Assembly (NCBI RefSeq): GCF_002154225.1
Contig: NZ_MTSE01000016.1
Coordinates: 1-64,000, forward strand
Length of the DNA: 64,000 nt
Origin: Hymenobacter crusticola
Lineage (GTDB): Bacteria; Bacteroidota; Bacteroidia; Cytophagales; Hymenobacteraceae
Direction of reading: 5' to 3'
The notes under the pieces are model-generated. The model did not search any database. It had not been told where the DNA came from and saw only the letters and a program-made list of their open reading frames with translations. Below are positions 17,329 through 26,582 of the stretch, in pieces; the first letter of the stretch is position 1, and every line of letters starts with the position of its first letter. Both the position numbers and the translations under genes were made by a program.

Positions 17329-19896
17329 ATGACCGCTCCGCGCCCTACGCTACCCACTACCTCGCTACCACGAGTTACTCCCTCCGGCTCTGATCGGCTC
17401 GGCATGGGGGCTAGCTTGGTCACGGGCTTGGCCTCAACTACTTGCTCAGCAGCTCCTTCTGCTGAGTCCCAGGCTGCGGCCGCCAATACACCTGCTGTTA
17501 CCGCCACTGAGGAGGCCGCCGCGGGTGACTGTTTTGTTTTCAATTGCACGCCTTCAGCCCGCCCAGGTGAGGCTATTAGCTTGCAGGGCAGCTTTGGCAG
17601 CACGGCAGAGGTATATCTGGCAAAGGGCAGCAGCACCAGTTTTCAGAAGCTAGCACCGATCCAAAGCTCCGATGGCCAAACCAAGGCACAGGGAGCCGGT
17701 AGCGTATTGGTGGAAGCGCCTGCGGGTGTTGGTCCCGAGCTGTACCAGTTGTACGTACAAGAAAACGGCCAGAAAAGTCCGCTCGCGTACGTAAACCGAG
17801 CGCGGGGTATATTCCTGGACTCGCCGGAGATTGTGCCGGGAGAGTATCTGCGCATCTTCGGGCAAAACTTACAGTTGGTGGCGGGCAAGGCGCGGGTACG
17901 GTTTGCACCGAAAGGCGGGGGCAAAAGCTTATCGGGCCAGATCAATACGGTGGGTAGCGACGAGCGCAAGCTGATCTGCCACACGCCGGCCGGCTTAGCG
18001 CACGGGGTCGAGTATGAGCTGTTCGTTAGCAATGGCCTAGGTGGCGACCATACCGAAACCAAGGTTGAGCAAACCGTGAAAACCCTTCCCGCGGGCGTCG
18101 ACTATTTTCACCTAGGTGTTGGGTGGGCTCCAGGCAAGTACAAAACAAACGTGTACAACGCCAAAACCAACCCCGACAAGCCAGCCCTCGGCAACGGCCA
18201 AGCCAACGACCTCGACGCTATCAACGACTCCATCCAGAAGGTCTGGAAGATGGGCGGCGGCATTGTGCGGCTCCCCGCTGGCACCTACAAGCTGCGTTTC
18301 ACCGGCTTTGGGCTCCGGCTGCACTCAGGGGTGGTGCTGATGGGTGACGGCAAAGACCACACGAAGATTTTGGTGGAGGGCAACGCCAGCACCGACCCCA
18401 AGCAACAGTCGTGGACGTTTCTGCTGGTCGATGGCCCGAGCACTGATGGGCCATGTCGGCGCGGCGGTATCTGCAACCTGACCTACGAAAACCGCAGCAC
18501 CCCGCGCGACAATAACCCCTACTATAACTTGGTGGGCAAAGGCGTTGAATTTTTCCTAAAAGGCTGCCGGTTCACCCTGAACGAATCGCCGTGGCTGGAA
18601 TTGGCTGACCATCAAAAGCTAGCTATTGTCAACAACGAGTTTACCCAAGGCATCAACTTCGCGGCGGGCATTCATGGTCCTTTGCGCCTCGATGGCGCTA
18701 CGCATTGGGTAGTGCGCGGCAACACCGTCAACTATGCCGTCGACGGCATCAGTATCAACAGTGCCGACAGCGGCATTTTTGAGCAGAATACCATCTATCG
18801 GCTCGGGGGCATCAAGTACCCTACTGAGCGCGACGGCAAGCCGATTCAGGTGGTAAACCACGTGCTGGCGATGAATTTCACGCGGAATACGGCGGTGCTC
18901 AGCAACACCTTTAAGGTGAAAAACTGGCCTACCGTCAACATCAACGATGGCGAAACCATTATCAGCGAAGGCATCGGCTACCAACGACACGAGCAGGACA
19001 CCGGCACTGCCACTGGCGGCGGCGCCACGACGCTGCAAGACACTACCAAAAACTGGAAAACAACGGGCCCACCTCACCAGGTAGTCGCCATTGTATACGG
19101 GCGCGGCGCGGGGCAATGCCGCACTATCCGGAGCCGCACGCCCACGGTGCTGACCGTCGACCGGGCTTGGGACCTAGCTCCTGACGCCACCAGCCGCTAC
19201 AGTATTTTCAACTGGAGCGCGGAGAACTGGCTGGTGCAGGGCAATATCATGGAAGGCAACCGCCGTGGCATCACGCTGTACCAGGGCGCTATCCGCCAGG
19301 TAGCCATCGTTGCTAACAAGTTAACGAACAACGGTGCCATCGACTTCTCTCCTATTCAGCAGGGCGAAGAAAAGATGGAGTTCAACCCAGCCTGGAACAA
19401 CGAAGTGATGCAGAACACCGTGGATGTAGCCAACGACCCCAGCAACGGCGGTTTTTTGGGAGTACACGCGGTGCTGCATGCCCTCGAAAAAACCTTCGGT
19501 ATTGCCGTGCTCGACTTTGTGATGCGCCACAATACGCTCATTGCGCGCACACCCAACGTGCAAACGGTAGTGGATGCTAACTATCCCAACGGCCTGTTTG
19601 CCTACCACGAGTGGCACCCGGGGCCCAAAACCTTTATTGATGAAGGAATCCCGGCGGTGCTCGGCACCATCATCGAGGATAACACCATTCGGAACGCAGA
19701 CAAGGATGTGTATCTCTCGGCGGGCTCTTACCAAACGCTCATTCGGATGCCCAGCAAAGCTAGCTCCGCCAAAGCGGCGGCAGGCGCCAGCCTGAACAGA
19801 GCCAGCGCCCCCGCCAAGCCCACCACCGACCTCGTGCACGACGATATTTTCACCAACGCCGTTGGTCACGGCTCGGTCCGCACGATTATTCTGTAA
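17329..19896 (+). CDS. large right-handed beta-helix protein with N-terminal Ig-like (IPT) region
   Basis: 855 residues from the ATG at 17329. Residues about 70-260 look like IPT/Ig-like sheets (FNCTPSARPGEAISLQGSF, then PGEYLRIFGQNL), followed by a pectate-lyase-type beta-helix starting at DAINDSIQKVWKMGGGIVRLPAGTYKL and with many NNxx turns (WVVRGNTVNYAVDGISIN, FEQNTIYRL, IEDNTI). This fits a carbohydrate-active or adhesive surface protein. No catalytic motif of a known family was identified. The N-terminus lacks a good signal peptide; a start at 17404 gives a weak lipoprotein-like signal (LVTGLASTTC), so the true start is uncertain. Confidence 0.75.
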   Translation: MTAPRPTLPTTSLPRVTPSGSDRLGMGASLVTGLASTTCSAAPSAESQAAAANTPAVTATEEAAAGDCFVFNCTPSARPGEAISLQGSFGSTAEVYLAKGSSTSFQKLAPIQSSDGQTKAQGAGSVLVEAPAGVGPELYQLYVQENGQKSPLAYVNRARGIFLDSPEIVPGEYLRIFGQNLQLVAGKARVRFAPKGGGKSLSGQINTVGSDERKLICHTPAGLAHGVEYELFVSNGLGGDHTETKVEQTVKTLPAGVDYFHLGVGWAPGKYKTNVYNAKTNPDKPALGNGQANDLDAINDSIQKVWKMGGGIVRLPAGTYKLRFTGFGLRLHSGVVLMGDGKDHTKILVEGNASTDPKQQSWTFLLVDGPSTDGPCRRGGICNLTYENRSTPRDNNPYYNLVGKGVEFFLKGCRFTLNESPWLELADHQKLAIVNNEFTQGINFAAGIHGPLRLDGATHWVVRGNTVNYAVDGISINSADSGIFEQNTIYRLGGIKYPTERDGKPIQVVNHVLAMNFTRNTAVLSNTFKVKNWPTVNINDGETIISEGIGYQRHEQDTGTATGGGATTLQDTTKNWKTTGPPHQVVAIVYGRGAGQCRTIRSRTPTVLTVDRAWDLAPDATSRYSIFNWSAENWLVQGNIMEGNRRGITLYQGAIRQVAIVANKLTNNGAIDFSPIQQGEEKMEFNPAWNNEVMQNTVDVANDPSNGGFLGVHAVLHALEKTFGIAVLDFVMRHNTLIARTPNVQTVVDANYPNGLFAYHEWHPGPKTFIDEGIPAVLGTIIEDNTIRNADKDVYLSAGSYQTLIRMPSKASSAKAAAGASLNRASAPAKPTTDLVHDDIFTNAVGHGSVRTIIL

Positions 19897-19898
19897 CG

Positions 19899-19935
19899 AC
19901 AAAGGGCCTGTTTGCTAAGCAAACAGACCCTTTGT
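19899..19935. terminator. intrinsic terminator, possibly bidirectional
   Basis: Stem ACAAAGGGCCTGTTTGC / GCAAACAGACCCTTTGT around TAA, with a single mismatch. It separates the convergent beta-helix and VCBS-repeat genes and can serve both strands. Confidence 0.85.
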
Positions 19936-19952
19936 TTATGGCTAATCAGCTG

Positions 19953-21704
19953 TTACTCCACCAATAAGCGGGAAGCTAGGTTGCCTTGGTTGGTAGTAAG
20001 CTGCACGGTGTAGAGGCCAGGAGTTAGGCCCGGCAACGCTATATCCAGCGTTGTTCCTTGCAGGTGCTGTGCTACAACCACTTGCCCAAGTGCATTCAGT
20101 ACCTGCACTTGCGTGGCTTGACCGCTAAAGCCGGTAGGTAATTGCAGGCGTACGCTCGCGTGAGCCGGGTTGGGATATAAGCCTAGAGGCAGCACTTTCT
20201 GCGCCGCAGCGGAAGCTAGCACTTGGCTGTTCAGGCGTACGCTGATAGTGTTGCTATTTGATGCATTGCCACCCGTTACGATATCCAAGGTGCCATTACC
20301 ATCTACATCGCCTAGGGCCACACTGCTCGGCGCAGTTACTACGCTTACCTCCTGATTGCCGCTGAAGCTGCCGCTGCCATTATTCAGCCGTATGCTGGCA
20401 GTGTTGGCGGTGCTGTTAGAAGTAACAATATCTAGGTCGCCATCGCCGTCTACGTCACCAAGAGCGACGCTGCTAGGGCGTGTACCGACGCTCACCTCTT
20501 GGTCGCCAGAGAAGATGCCACTGCCGTTGTTCAGCCGAACAGATACAACACTCCTGAGCGAGTTGGAACCCGGCACTACCAAGTCGAGGTCACCGTCGCC
20601 ATCTATATCCCCTACGGCAGCATCAATGGGACCTGAAATTACAGATATCCGTTGCCCCAACGTGAAGAAGCCCAGCCCGTTGTTTAGGCATACGCTAGCA
20701 CTGATATCGGCACCGTTGGCGGTAAGCAGATCGAGGTCGCCATCGCCATCAACGTCACCTACCACAATGCCGGCCGGGCTACTAGGCACGCTGAGGTCTT
20801 GGTTGCCACTGAATGTGCCTAGGCCATTATTGAAGCGTATACTCACGGTACCTGCCGTGATTGTATTCGCCGTAACTAGGTCTAAGTCACCATCTCCATC
20901 CACATCCGCCACGGCTACATCGGTAGCGCCTCTTCCTACCGGCACCTCATAGTTACCGCTGAACGTACCGGTTCCATTGTTCAGGCGTATGCTCACGGTG
21001 CTGCTATATTGGTTTGCCGTCAGCAAGTCAAGGTCGCCATCACTGTCTACATCCCCTAAGACGAGACCAAGGGGTAGATTGCCCACGCTCACTTCTTGGC
21101 TACCACTGAAGGTACCGGCGCCGTTGTTGAGCCTCACATTCACGGTACCATTAAAATTATAATTGGACGTCAGCAGATCCAGGTCGCCATCGCCGTCTAC
21201 GTCGCCGAGCGTAGTTTCTGCTGGCGTCGGTCCCACGGCCGGGTCAGAGCCGGGGCTAAACACGCCCACACTGCGCGTAGTAGCCGTAGTAAACTGAAAC
21301 ACCTGCGATTTTTCCAGGGGTTGATCATTGTTACTGCGCACAGCGGTCGTGACGGTAGCCAACACCGTTTCACCCGCCTTGAAAGGAGTGGCTGGCGCAA
21401 ACCGCAAGGTGTTGCTGCTGACGCTGGCCGTGCCTGCCTTCTTGCCCCCAGCTTGCTGGCTGAACACTTTCAGGGCCTGCTGGGTAGCCGTAGCATTACT
21501 AAGGGGCTGATTGAAACTAACCGCAACCGGCGTGGTACGCGGAGCCGCCACCGCATTGCGCGCCGGCGAAAATGCCGTGACTACCGGCACTTGGGCATGG
21601 GCGGCAGTGGTCAGCAAACCGAGTAAGAACCCGGTGCCTAAGAGGTGAGACGATACCTTCCGGACAGCCGAATGGCTTTTACCGAGTGTAGGAGTGAATT
21701 GCAT
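19953..21704 (-). CDS. T9SS-sorted FG-GAP/VCBS repeat surface protein
   Basis: 583 residues. Signal peptide ends at AHAQ; residues about 40-140 form a bacterial Ig-like domain (AFSPARNAVAAPRTTPVAVSFNQPL); residues about 160-500 are seven repeats of about 49 residues, each with a calcium-loop DVDGDGDLDLLT and a RLNNGxGTFSG strand, predicting a seven-bladed beta-propeller. The last 80 residues (LGLYPNPAHASVRLQL to LLVE) are a type A sorting domain for the type IX secretion system. Such proteins are exported and attached to the cell surface; the ligand is unknown. Repeats 4 and 7 are the most diverged. Confidence 0.9.
   Translation of the reverse strand: MQFTPTLGKSHSAVRKVSSHLLGTGFLLGLLTTAAHAQVPVVTAFSPARNAVAAPRTTPVAVSFNQPLSNATATQQALKVFSQQAGGKKAGTASVSSNTLRFAPATPFKAGETVLATVTTAVRSNNDQPLEKSQVFQFTTATTRSVGVFSPGSDPAVGPTPAETTLGDVDGDGDLDLLTSNYNFNGTVNVRLNNGAGTFSGSQEVSVGNLPLGLVLGDVDSDGDLDLLTANQYSSTVSIRLNNGTGTFSGNYEVPVGRGATDVAVADVDGDGDLDLVTANTITAGTVSIRFNNGLGTFSGNQDLSVPSSPAGIVVGDVDGDGDLDLLTANGADISASVCLNNGLGFFTLGQRISVISGPIDAAVGDIDGDGDLDLVVPGSNSLRSVVSVRLNNGSGIFSGDQEVSVGTRPSSVALGDVDGDGDLDIVTSNSTANTASIRLNNGSGSFSGNQEVSVVTAPSSVALGDVDGNGTLDIVTGGNASNSNTISVRLNSQVLASAAAQKVLPLGLYPNPAHASVRLQLPTGFSGQATQVQVLNALGQVVVAQHLQGTTLDIALPGLTPGLYTVQLTTNQGNLASRLLVE
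20204..21227 (-). repeat. seven tandem coding repeats of about 150 bp
   Basis: The propeller repeats are visible at the DNA level: the reverse complement of GATGTAGACGGCGATGGCG-like calcium-loop codons recurs about every 150 bases, with INNGxGTF codons between. Similarity at the DNA level suggests fairly recent duplication and a chance of copy-number change by recombination. Confidence 0.8.
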
Positions 21705-21845
21705 ACTAGGAGGGGTGAGGAGAAAAGCAAGTATAGGGCCTGTGTAGCACAGAAATCCTATAATATCTTGTAATGTTTTAATTTTTCTCTAACGTAATAC
21801 TCCTCCCTAGGTTATAGCAAATTCACAAGTAAACAGCTAAAAGTG

Positions 21846-21881
21846 ATAAAGCCATGTTGCATGACTGCAACATGGCTTTAT
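21846..21881 (-). terminator. intrinsic terminator of the HAD phosphatase gene
   Basis: Perfect stem ATAAAGCCATGTTGC / GCAACATGGCTTTAT around ATGACT, about 60 bases after the stop of the minus-strand HAD gene. It may also insulate the VCBS-repeat gene, whose promoter region lies beyond it. Confidence 0.8.
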
Positions 21882-21939
21882 TCGGTTGAGGGTCTACGCG
21901 TTAGACAGTAGCCTAGCTTGGGGCTACTTGCGGCCTTTG

Positions 21940-22608
21940 TTAAACGCCAGCAGGCGTAATGGCTATAATCTTTTCAGCGCTCAATTCGTCAAAATGCTTA
22001 ATGACCTGACTAGCTAGGTGCAAGTCTTGCATGGCTGAATGCTCACTGGCGTAGCCAATGCAGTAAATGCCGGCTGCTTTGGCGGCCGCTATACCGTTGG
22101 TGGAGTCCTCAATGATGATGCACTCATTTTTGGGCGTCTGAGCTAGGTCGGCGGCGTGGTTGAAGATCTCCGGATTAGGTTTCGACTCCGTGAAATCTTC
22201 GCCGCTTACCAAGTGCGAGAAGTATGGGTACAGTTCAAAGCGCGTGAACACGCGCTTGATGGTTGCCTTCGAGGCCGAGGAAGCTAACACGAGCTGCACG
22301 CCGTGCTCGTGCAGGTCCTCGATCAAGTGGCGCACGCCAGGCAACAGGTCCAGCGTCTGGTTCTCGTCAAACTCTTTGTTGAACAGCTCACGTTTGCGGT
22401 TCATCAACAGCTCTACGTCATCGCTTAGCCCGAACTCGCGCTTGATGCGCTGGTACATGTTGCGGGTCGAGGAACCTAGGAAAGTCGCATACAGTTCGGC
22501 GGGCACCTGAATACCTAGCTCCGCAAAGTGGGTGAAGAAGGCATTGTGGTGAATCGGCTCGGTGTCGATAACGACGCCATCCATATCAAAAATTACAGTC
22601 CGGATCAT
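21940..22608 (-). CDS. HAD-superfamily sugar phosphatase / beta-phosphoglucomutase-like
   Basis: 222 residues with all HAD motifs: FDMDGVVIDTEP (residues 7-18, both catalytic Asp), LASSAS (motif II Ser/Thr), the conserved Lys in ESKPNPEIF (motif III) and IIIEDSTNGIAAAKAAG (motif IV). The cap is of the four-helix subclass I type found in beta-phosphoglucomutases and small sugar phosphatases. Cytosolic. The exact substrate cannot be told from sequence; no maltose or trehalose phosphorylase lies next to it. Monocistronic with its own terminator. Confidence 0.9.
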   Translation of the reverse strand: MIRTVIFDMDGVVIDTEPIHHNAFFTHFAELGIQVPAELYATFLGSSTRNMYQRIKREFGLSDDVELLMNRKRELFNKEFDENQTLDLLPGVRHLIEDLHEHGVQLVLASSASKATIKRVFTRFELYPYFSHLVSGEDFTESKPNPEIFNHAADLAQTPKNECIIIEDSTNGIAAAKAAGIYCIGYASEHSAMQDLHLASQVIKHFDELSAEKIIAITPAGV

Positions 22609-22795
22609 CCGCAGCGGGGGTTAAGTAGCGGCGTAAAGGTAAGGGAAAGGCGTACGGGGGCAAACCAGCCCGCTCCGGAGACAGCACTTAGCGCATCTCT
22701 GTGGCTATAAAGAATCCAAGCCCCTAAAAAATTATCATAATTTAAAGTAATATCAATATCACGGAATGCTAGTATTTTCTTACTTTATTTGACTC

Positions 22796-22803
22796 TATCT
22801 TTG
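22796..22803 (+). promoter_or_regulatory. candidate -7 promoter element TATCTTTG
   Basis: Exact match to the Bacteroidota TAnnTTTG element inside an AT-rich stretch (22725-22800). No TTG sits at the usual distance upstream. It could drive the short open frame at 22819 and/or the response regulator at 23143. Confidence 0.4.
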
Positions 22804-22818
22804 CTCACTAACCGCCCT

Positions 22819-23094
22819 ATGCACGCTTCCTCTGCTAGCATCTCTGCGGCCGCTCTGCGTAGCTCATCCGGGCTAGGCATACCGCGGTACACGCATGCAC
22901 AGCATGGAAACGCTCTTGTGTTTTGGCTTGGGTATCAGGTAAATCACCGACAGGAAGCACGCCTGGCCGGTGAGGTAGTTGATTTATCCACGTCAACCAC
23001 AAGCTGCTTTACACACCTAGTCAGCTTACGCCAGCACACTGGCGGCCCACATCAGTTGATACACCCTGGTTCGAGGTTTTTTGCGGCTGCTTAG
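22819..23094 (+). CDS. doubtful small open reading frame (91 aa)
   Basis: An ATG 16 bases after the TATCTTTG element opens a frame of 91 codons rich in Ser, Ala and His (MHASSASISAAALRSSSGLG). No domain or signal peptide is recognised and codon use is mixed. It may be part of the leader of the response regulator mRNA instead of a gene. Confidence 0.25.
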   Translation: MHASSASISAAALRSSSGLGIPRYTHAQHGNALVFWLGYQVNHRQEARLAGEVVDLSTSTTSCFTHLVSLRQHTGGPHQLIHPGSRFFAAA

Positions 23095-23142
23095 CTCGTT
23101 AAAAAGGCCCCGATTTCTGAACTTCTTACTCTTTGCGTTATT

Positions 23143-23571
23143 GTGGGAAAACTACCCTGTATTTTGTTAGTCGACGACGACCCGGTTAACAACTTTCTTA
23201 ACCAACGATTGCTAGAGGGCCTAGCTGTTACTGAACAGTTAATTGTGGCCCTCAACGGCCAAGAAGCGTTCGACCTGCTGGAACAGCACTGTCAGCCGGG
23301 GCCTGACGAGGCTTGTCCTGCCCTGATTTTGCTAGACAGCAATATGCCGATCATGAACGGGTTTGAATTCTTACAAGCCTATCAGCAGCTGCCCTTGCCG
23401 CAGCAAAAAGCTATTGTGGTCGTCATGCTCACTGCTACGTCACTGCTCCCCGGCGATATGGCACGGGCTCAGCAGCTATGCGTTTCCGACTTCTTGAGCA
23501 AACCCTTGACGAAGGACAAGATAAACACAGTACTACAAAAGTATTTCGACAATATCCTGTCTGACAACTAG
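23143..23571 (+). CDS. single-domain response regulator (CheY-like)
   Basis: 142 residues, GTG start. All receiver landmarks are present: acidic pair at Asp11/Asp12 (LLVDDDPVNN), phosphoacceptor Asp65 in LILLDSNMP, Thr in MLTATS, and Lys120 in FLSKPLT. There is no output domain, so it must act by protein contact. The NxxLNQRLLE helix 1 is typical of receivers paired with PAS histidine kinases in this phylum. It opens the cluster with two BLUF proteins and a PAS kinase, the likely partner (inferred). Confidence 0.9.
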   Translation: MGKLPCILLVDDDPVNNFLNQRLLEGLAVTEQLIVALNGQEAFDLLEQHCQPGPDEACPALILLDSNMPIMNGFEFLQAYQQLPLPQQKAIVVVMLTATSLLPGDMARAQQLCVSDFLSKPLTKDKINTVLQKYFDNILSDN

Positions 23572-23800
23572 CTATTTACGGCTCCGCAAACCTCGTAGCG
23601 TCCACCCATTATCCGTTAGCACTAGCCAACTAGCAGTGGTTTCTGGCTGATGCTTATGACGTGGTACTAGTTGCTGGCGCCCTAGCGGTTTCATTCCTGG
23701 AAAATTTTCCGTTTTTAATCGGATGCGTAAATTGCCTCCCATCTAGCGTTTATTTAGCTCTTCTAGCCACAAGCTGCCACCGCACCTACTCCCTGCTTCT

Positions 23801-24220
23801 ATGGCCCTGCACCACATTATTTACCAGAGTACTGCTATTCGCCCCATGTACGATGCCGAGTTGCAGGGACTGTTAACCCAAGCGCAGTCCTTCAACGGGG
23901 CGCACGATATCACGGGGGTGCTGCTGTATCACAACAACCAGTTTGTGCAAGTGCTAGAGGGGGAAGAAGCGGTAATTGCTCCGCTGTACGAACGAATCAG
24001 GGCTGATTTGCGGCATACCAGTGTTGTGAAGCTAGCCGATAGCGCATTGACCACGCGCAACTTCGGCGAATGGTCGATGGCCTTCCGTCCGGTCGACGAC
24101 CAAGCTTTCCGCACCCTGACGGGTTTTGCTCACCCAGAGGATCTGGCCCAGGCTGCTACCGACGCAAGCAACGCGCCTTTGCTGAACCAGATCGTGCACC
24201 TCACGTTCCAGAATGGCTAA
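23801..24220 (+). CDS. BLUF-domain blue-light photoreceptor 1
   Basis: 139 residues, essentially a BLUF domain alone plus a short tail. Flavin-site residues expected for the family are in place: Tyr8 (IIYQS), Asn32 (SFNGAHDITGVL), Gln50 (FVQVLEGEE) and Trp91/Met93 (FGEWSMAF). Blue light rearranges the Gln-Tyr hydrogen bonds and switches partner binding. There is no output domain, as in PixD-like short BLUF proteins. Neighbours: a receiver protein upstream, a small unknown gene downstream. The 230 bases upstream show no gene. Confidence 0.92.
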   Translation: MALHHIIYQSTAIRPMYDAELQGLLTQAQSFNGAHDITGVLLYHNNQFVQVLEGEEAVIAPLYERIRADLRHTSVVKLADSALTTRNFGEWSMAFRPVDDQAFRTLTGFAHPEDLAQAATDASNAPLLNQIVHLTFQNG

Positions 24221-24312
24221 TTTCTAGGCAATTGCACACAGCCAAGCTGTAGTTATAAAAAAAGAGGACGAAGAAGGGCACACTTGGTTGGTTTGCCTTG
24301 TTTGAGTCTACG

Positions 24313-24579
24313 ATGGTCAGCAAGTACTTCACTCCTTTTCCACCAGACCTAGCCCCTGAAGAGCTGGAAGCGCGTCAGCAGCGCCAGCGCCAGGCCGAAT
24401 GGGGCATTGCCGTGGCCCGCCTTGGGGGCGGCGAGCCGTCGGCCTATGTGCTGGCGGATCTGCAACGCTACATCGATGGGGAACTGACCTTGGACGAAGT
24501 AGCCGAACTAACCAACCGTCCTAACGCGCTGTCGCCCGCTTACCAGGCCATGGTAACCCGGGCAAAACTATCGAGCTAG
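24313..24579 (+). CDS. small protein with antitoxin-VbhA-like helix motif
   Basis: 88 residues from the ATG at 24313. The segment YVLADLQRYIDGELTLDEV resembles the VbhA/Fic-antitoxin C-terminal helix pattern (xxLxxYxxGEITxDE), and the protein starts with a charged helix (EELEARQQRQRQAEWG). No Fic toxin is near. A similar motif (LLTRYVDGELSWTQV) occurs in the gene at 49208-49435. Both genes converge with a PAS histidine kinase gene, which may point to a shared regulatory job rather than toxin control. Function unproven. Confidence 0.6.
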   Translation: MVSKYFTPFPPDLAPEELEARQQRQRQAEWGIAVARLGGGEPSAYVLADLQRYIDGELTLDEVAELTNRPNALSPAYQAMVTRAKLSS

Positions 24580-24602
24580 CTACCCGAATACCCATTGCTT
24601 TG

Positions 24603-26471
24603 TTAGTCGAACCAATGGATGGTGAAGGCAGTGCCCTCCCCCACAGTGCTTTCTACCTCTAGGTGCCCGCCCCGACTCGTTACGATGCGTTGCACTAAAT
24701 ACAAGCCAATGCCCGCGCCAGCTACGTGCGGGTGCTGCCGCTCGAAGCGCTGAAAATCAGTAGCTGATTCTTCTTGCAGGGTGAGACCTAGCCCGTTATC
24801 CCGCACTACCAAGCATGGATTACCGGTTTCCGAGATAGTGCTACGAAGCTGAATGTGGGACTTCCGCTCAGGGTGCGCAAACTTCAGGGCATTGCTGAGC
24901 AGGTTGTGCAATACGCTACGCAGATTGGCGCGTCCGTATAGTAGCGTTGGCGCCGCCGCAAAATCCGCCGTGATTGTGGCTTGAGCATCCAAAATCTGCG
25001 TCCGCAGCCCCAGCAGCACTTCTTCAGTGACGTGTTCAAGCTCGATGGGCTCCGTGGGGGCAGCTAGCTGCCGCTGATCTTGCACCGTGGCCGCGAGGTC
25101 ATGCAACGTCACGTCGAGCTGGTGCAGGGACTCGTCCACCATGCCGAGCAGCTGCTCTTGCTCTGGGTCCTCGAAGGTCGCTGAGCGGCGCAACTCGTCG
25201 AACAGGCCACGCAGGTTATAAATCGGCTGCTTCAGATCATGCGAGGCCGTGTACACGAACGTATCTAGGTCGCGGTTGGTGCGGGCCAGCTCATCGTACT
25301 GTAGCTGCAATACTTCGCGCAGCCGGTGCTGGTCGTCCACGTCGGTGCAGGCGCCAAACCAGCGTGGTCCGCGTTCGTCGGTGAGCTGCCGGGCCCGGAT
25401 GATGTGCCAGCGGTACTGCCCATCGTAGCGGCGCATGCGAAACAGGCCTTCGTAATCTTCGCCTGTCGCCACACTCCGCACCCAGCGCCGGGCGGCGCCG
25501 GCCTGCTCGGTGGGATCCAGCAACGCAACCCACCCCGTAGGACCTAGCTCGGCGGGCGACAGGCCGGAGTAGGCGGCGGTATGCTGGTTGTAGTACTCAA
25601 TGAGGCCCTCTGCGGTGGCCGTCCAAATGAGCTGCGGAATGCTATCGGCTAGAAAGCGCAGCTCGGCTTCGCCCCGGCGCAGGGCATCCGCCAGCTCCCG
25701 CTGATCGTGCACCTCCGTCACGGCTCCGTGCCAATGCATGGGTTTGTCGGGGGCGGCGTGTAACTCGGGCAGGGCACGGCTCAAAAACCAGCGGTAGTTG
25801 CCGTCGTGCCGGCGCAAGCGGTACTCGTAGTTCCAGCCGGTGCCTGCCTCCCGCGCCGCATCCGACTGGTAGAGCACGCGCAAGCGGTCATCCGGGTGAA
25901 TGAGCAGCGGCCAGATGGCGTTCAGATCAGCAGTGGGTGGTTGCCCCGTGAAGTAATACCACTGCGGGCTCACGTACTCATAATGCCCCGCCGCATCAAT
26001 GGTGAAAGTGATTAGTGGCGCCGTTTCGGTGAGCACGCGCAGGCGCGCATCTAGCCGGCGAGTTTCGAGCGCCAAATGATGCGCCCGCTGCCGCGCTTCC
26101 TCCTGCGCCGTCACATCTACGGCAAACAGCAGCAACCCACGCTCTTCCTCACCCTCAGGCTGCGTTGGCTCCAAAGCTAGGTCGTAGTAGCGCATAGCGG
26201 GCTCTTCTTCGGCCTCCTGCGCATTCACCTGCGGCAAACCGTACCCCTTCACCACGTAAGGCTTGCCCGTGCGGTACACCTCCTGCATTACTTTTAGCAA
26301 GTCTTCAGGAAGCGCAGCGTGTTCGGCCAACGCCTGTCCTTCGGGCGCTTCCGCTCCTAGCAGGACCTGCATGGCTTCGTTCACAAAACCATAGCGCAAC
26401 TCCGGCCCCAACAAAGTCGCAATACCAGCTGGCATATGGCGCAGAATATTTTGAAGCTGATAATCGCGCAT
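24603..26471 (-). CDS. PAS-domain sensor histidine kinase
   Basis: 622 residues from the ATG at 26471 (an upstream TTG would add 7). Three PAS domains cover about 5-120, 140-255 and 270-385 (HPDDRLRVLYQSD and YRLRRHDGNYRWFLSRA are typical PAS_3 pieces), then HisKA with the phosphoacceptor His411 (TASHDLKQPIYNLRG) and a HATPase with N box NLRSVLHNLLSNALKF, DNGLGLTLQE and GAGIGLYLVQ. No membrane segment, so cytosolic sensing. It lies between two BLUF genes and near a lone receiver, the probable phosphotransfer partner. Confidence 0.92.
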   Translation of the reverse strand: MRDYQLQNILRHMPAGIATLLGPELRYGFVNEAMQVLLGAEAPEGQALAEHAALPEDLLKVMQEVYRTGKPYVVKGYGLPQVNAQEAEEEPAMRYYDLALEPTQPEGEEERGLLLFAVDVTAQEEARQRAHHLALETRRLDARLRVLTETAPLITFTIDAAGHYEYVSPQWYYFTGQPPTADLNAIWPLLIHPDDRLRVLYQSDAAREAGTGWNYEYRLRRHDGNYRWFLSRALPELHAAPDKPMHWHGAVTEVHDQRELADALRRGEAELRFLADSIPQLIWTATAEGLIEYYNQHTAAYSGLSPAELGPTGWVALLDPTEQAGAARRWVRSVATGEDYEGLFRMRRYDGQYRWHIIRARQLTDERGPRWFGACTDVDDQHRLREVLQLQYDELARTNRDLDTFVYTASHDLKQPIYNLRGLFDELRRSATFEDPEQEQLLGMVDESLHQLDVTLHDLAATVQDQRQLAAPTEPIELEHVTEEVLLGLRTQILDAQATITADFAAAPTLLYGRANLRSVLHNLLSNALKFAHPERKSHIQLRSTISETGNPCLVVRDNGLGLTLQEESATDFQRFERQHPHVAGAGIGLYLVQRIVTSRGGHLEVESTVGEGTAFTIHWFD

Positions 26472-26582
26472 AGCGAACAAAGGAGGCACCAAAACAGAAG
26501 TGGCTTATTTCAACAAGGAAATCCCAACCTGCTTATGCAGTGCGTAGGAGCAGAGGTATTAACTGAGTAAAAGGAGTTTATA

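Noticed and set aside
20356..20952. 198-codon plus-strand open frame rich in SPSPSTSP
   Set aside because: It is the reverse-strand shadow of the FG-GAP/VCBS repeats; the repeat structure creates the frame.
20204..21227. Regular repeats of about 150 bp that could suggest an array such as CRISPR
   Set aside because: They are in frame, translate to a known calcium-loop propeller repeat, and have no unique spacers.
24313..24579. Toxin-antitoxin pair
   Set aside because: Only a weak antitoxin-like helix is seen; no Fic or other toxin gene is adjacent here or at 49208.
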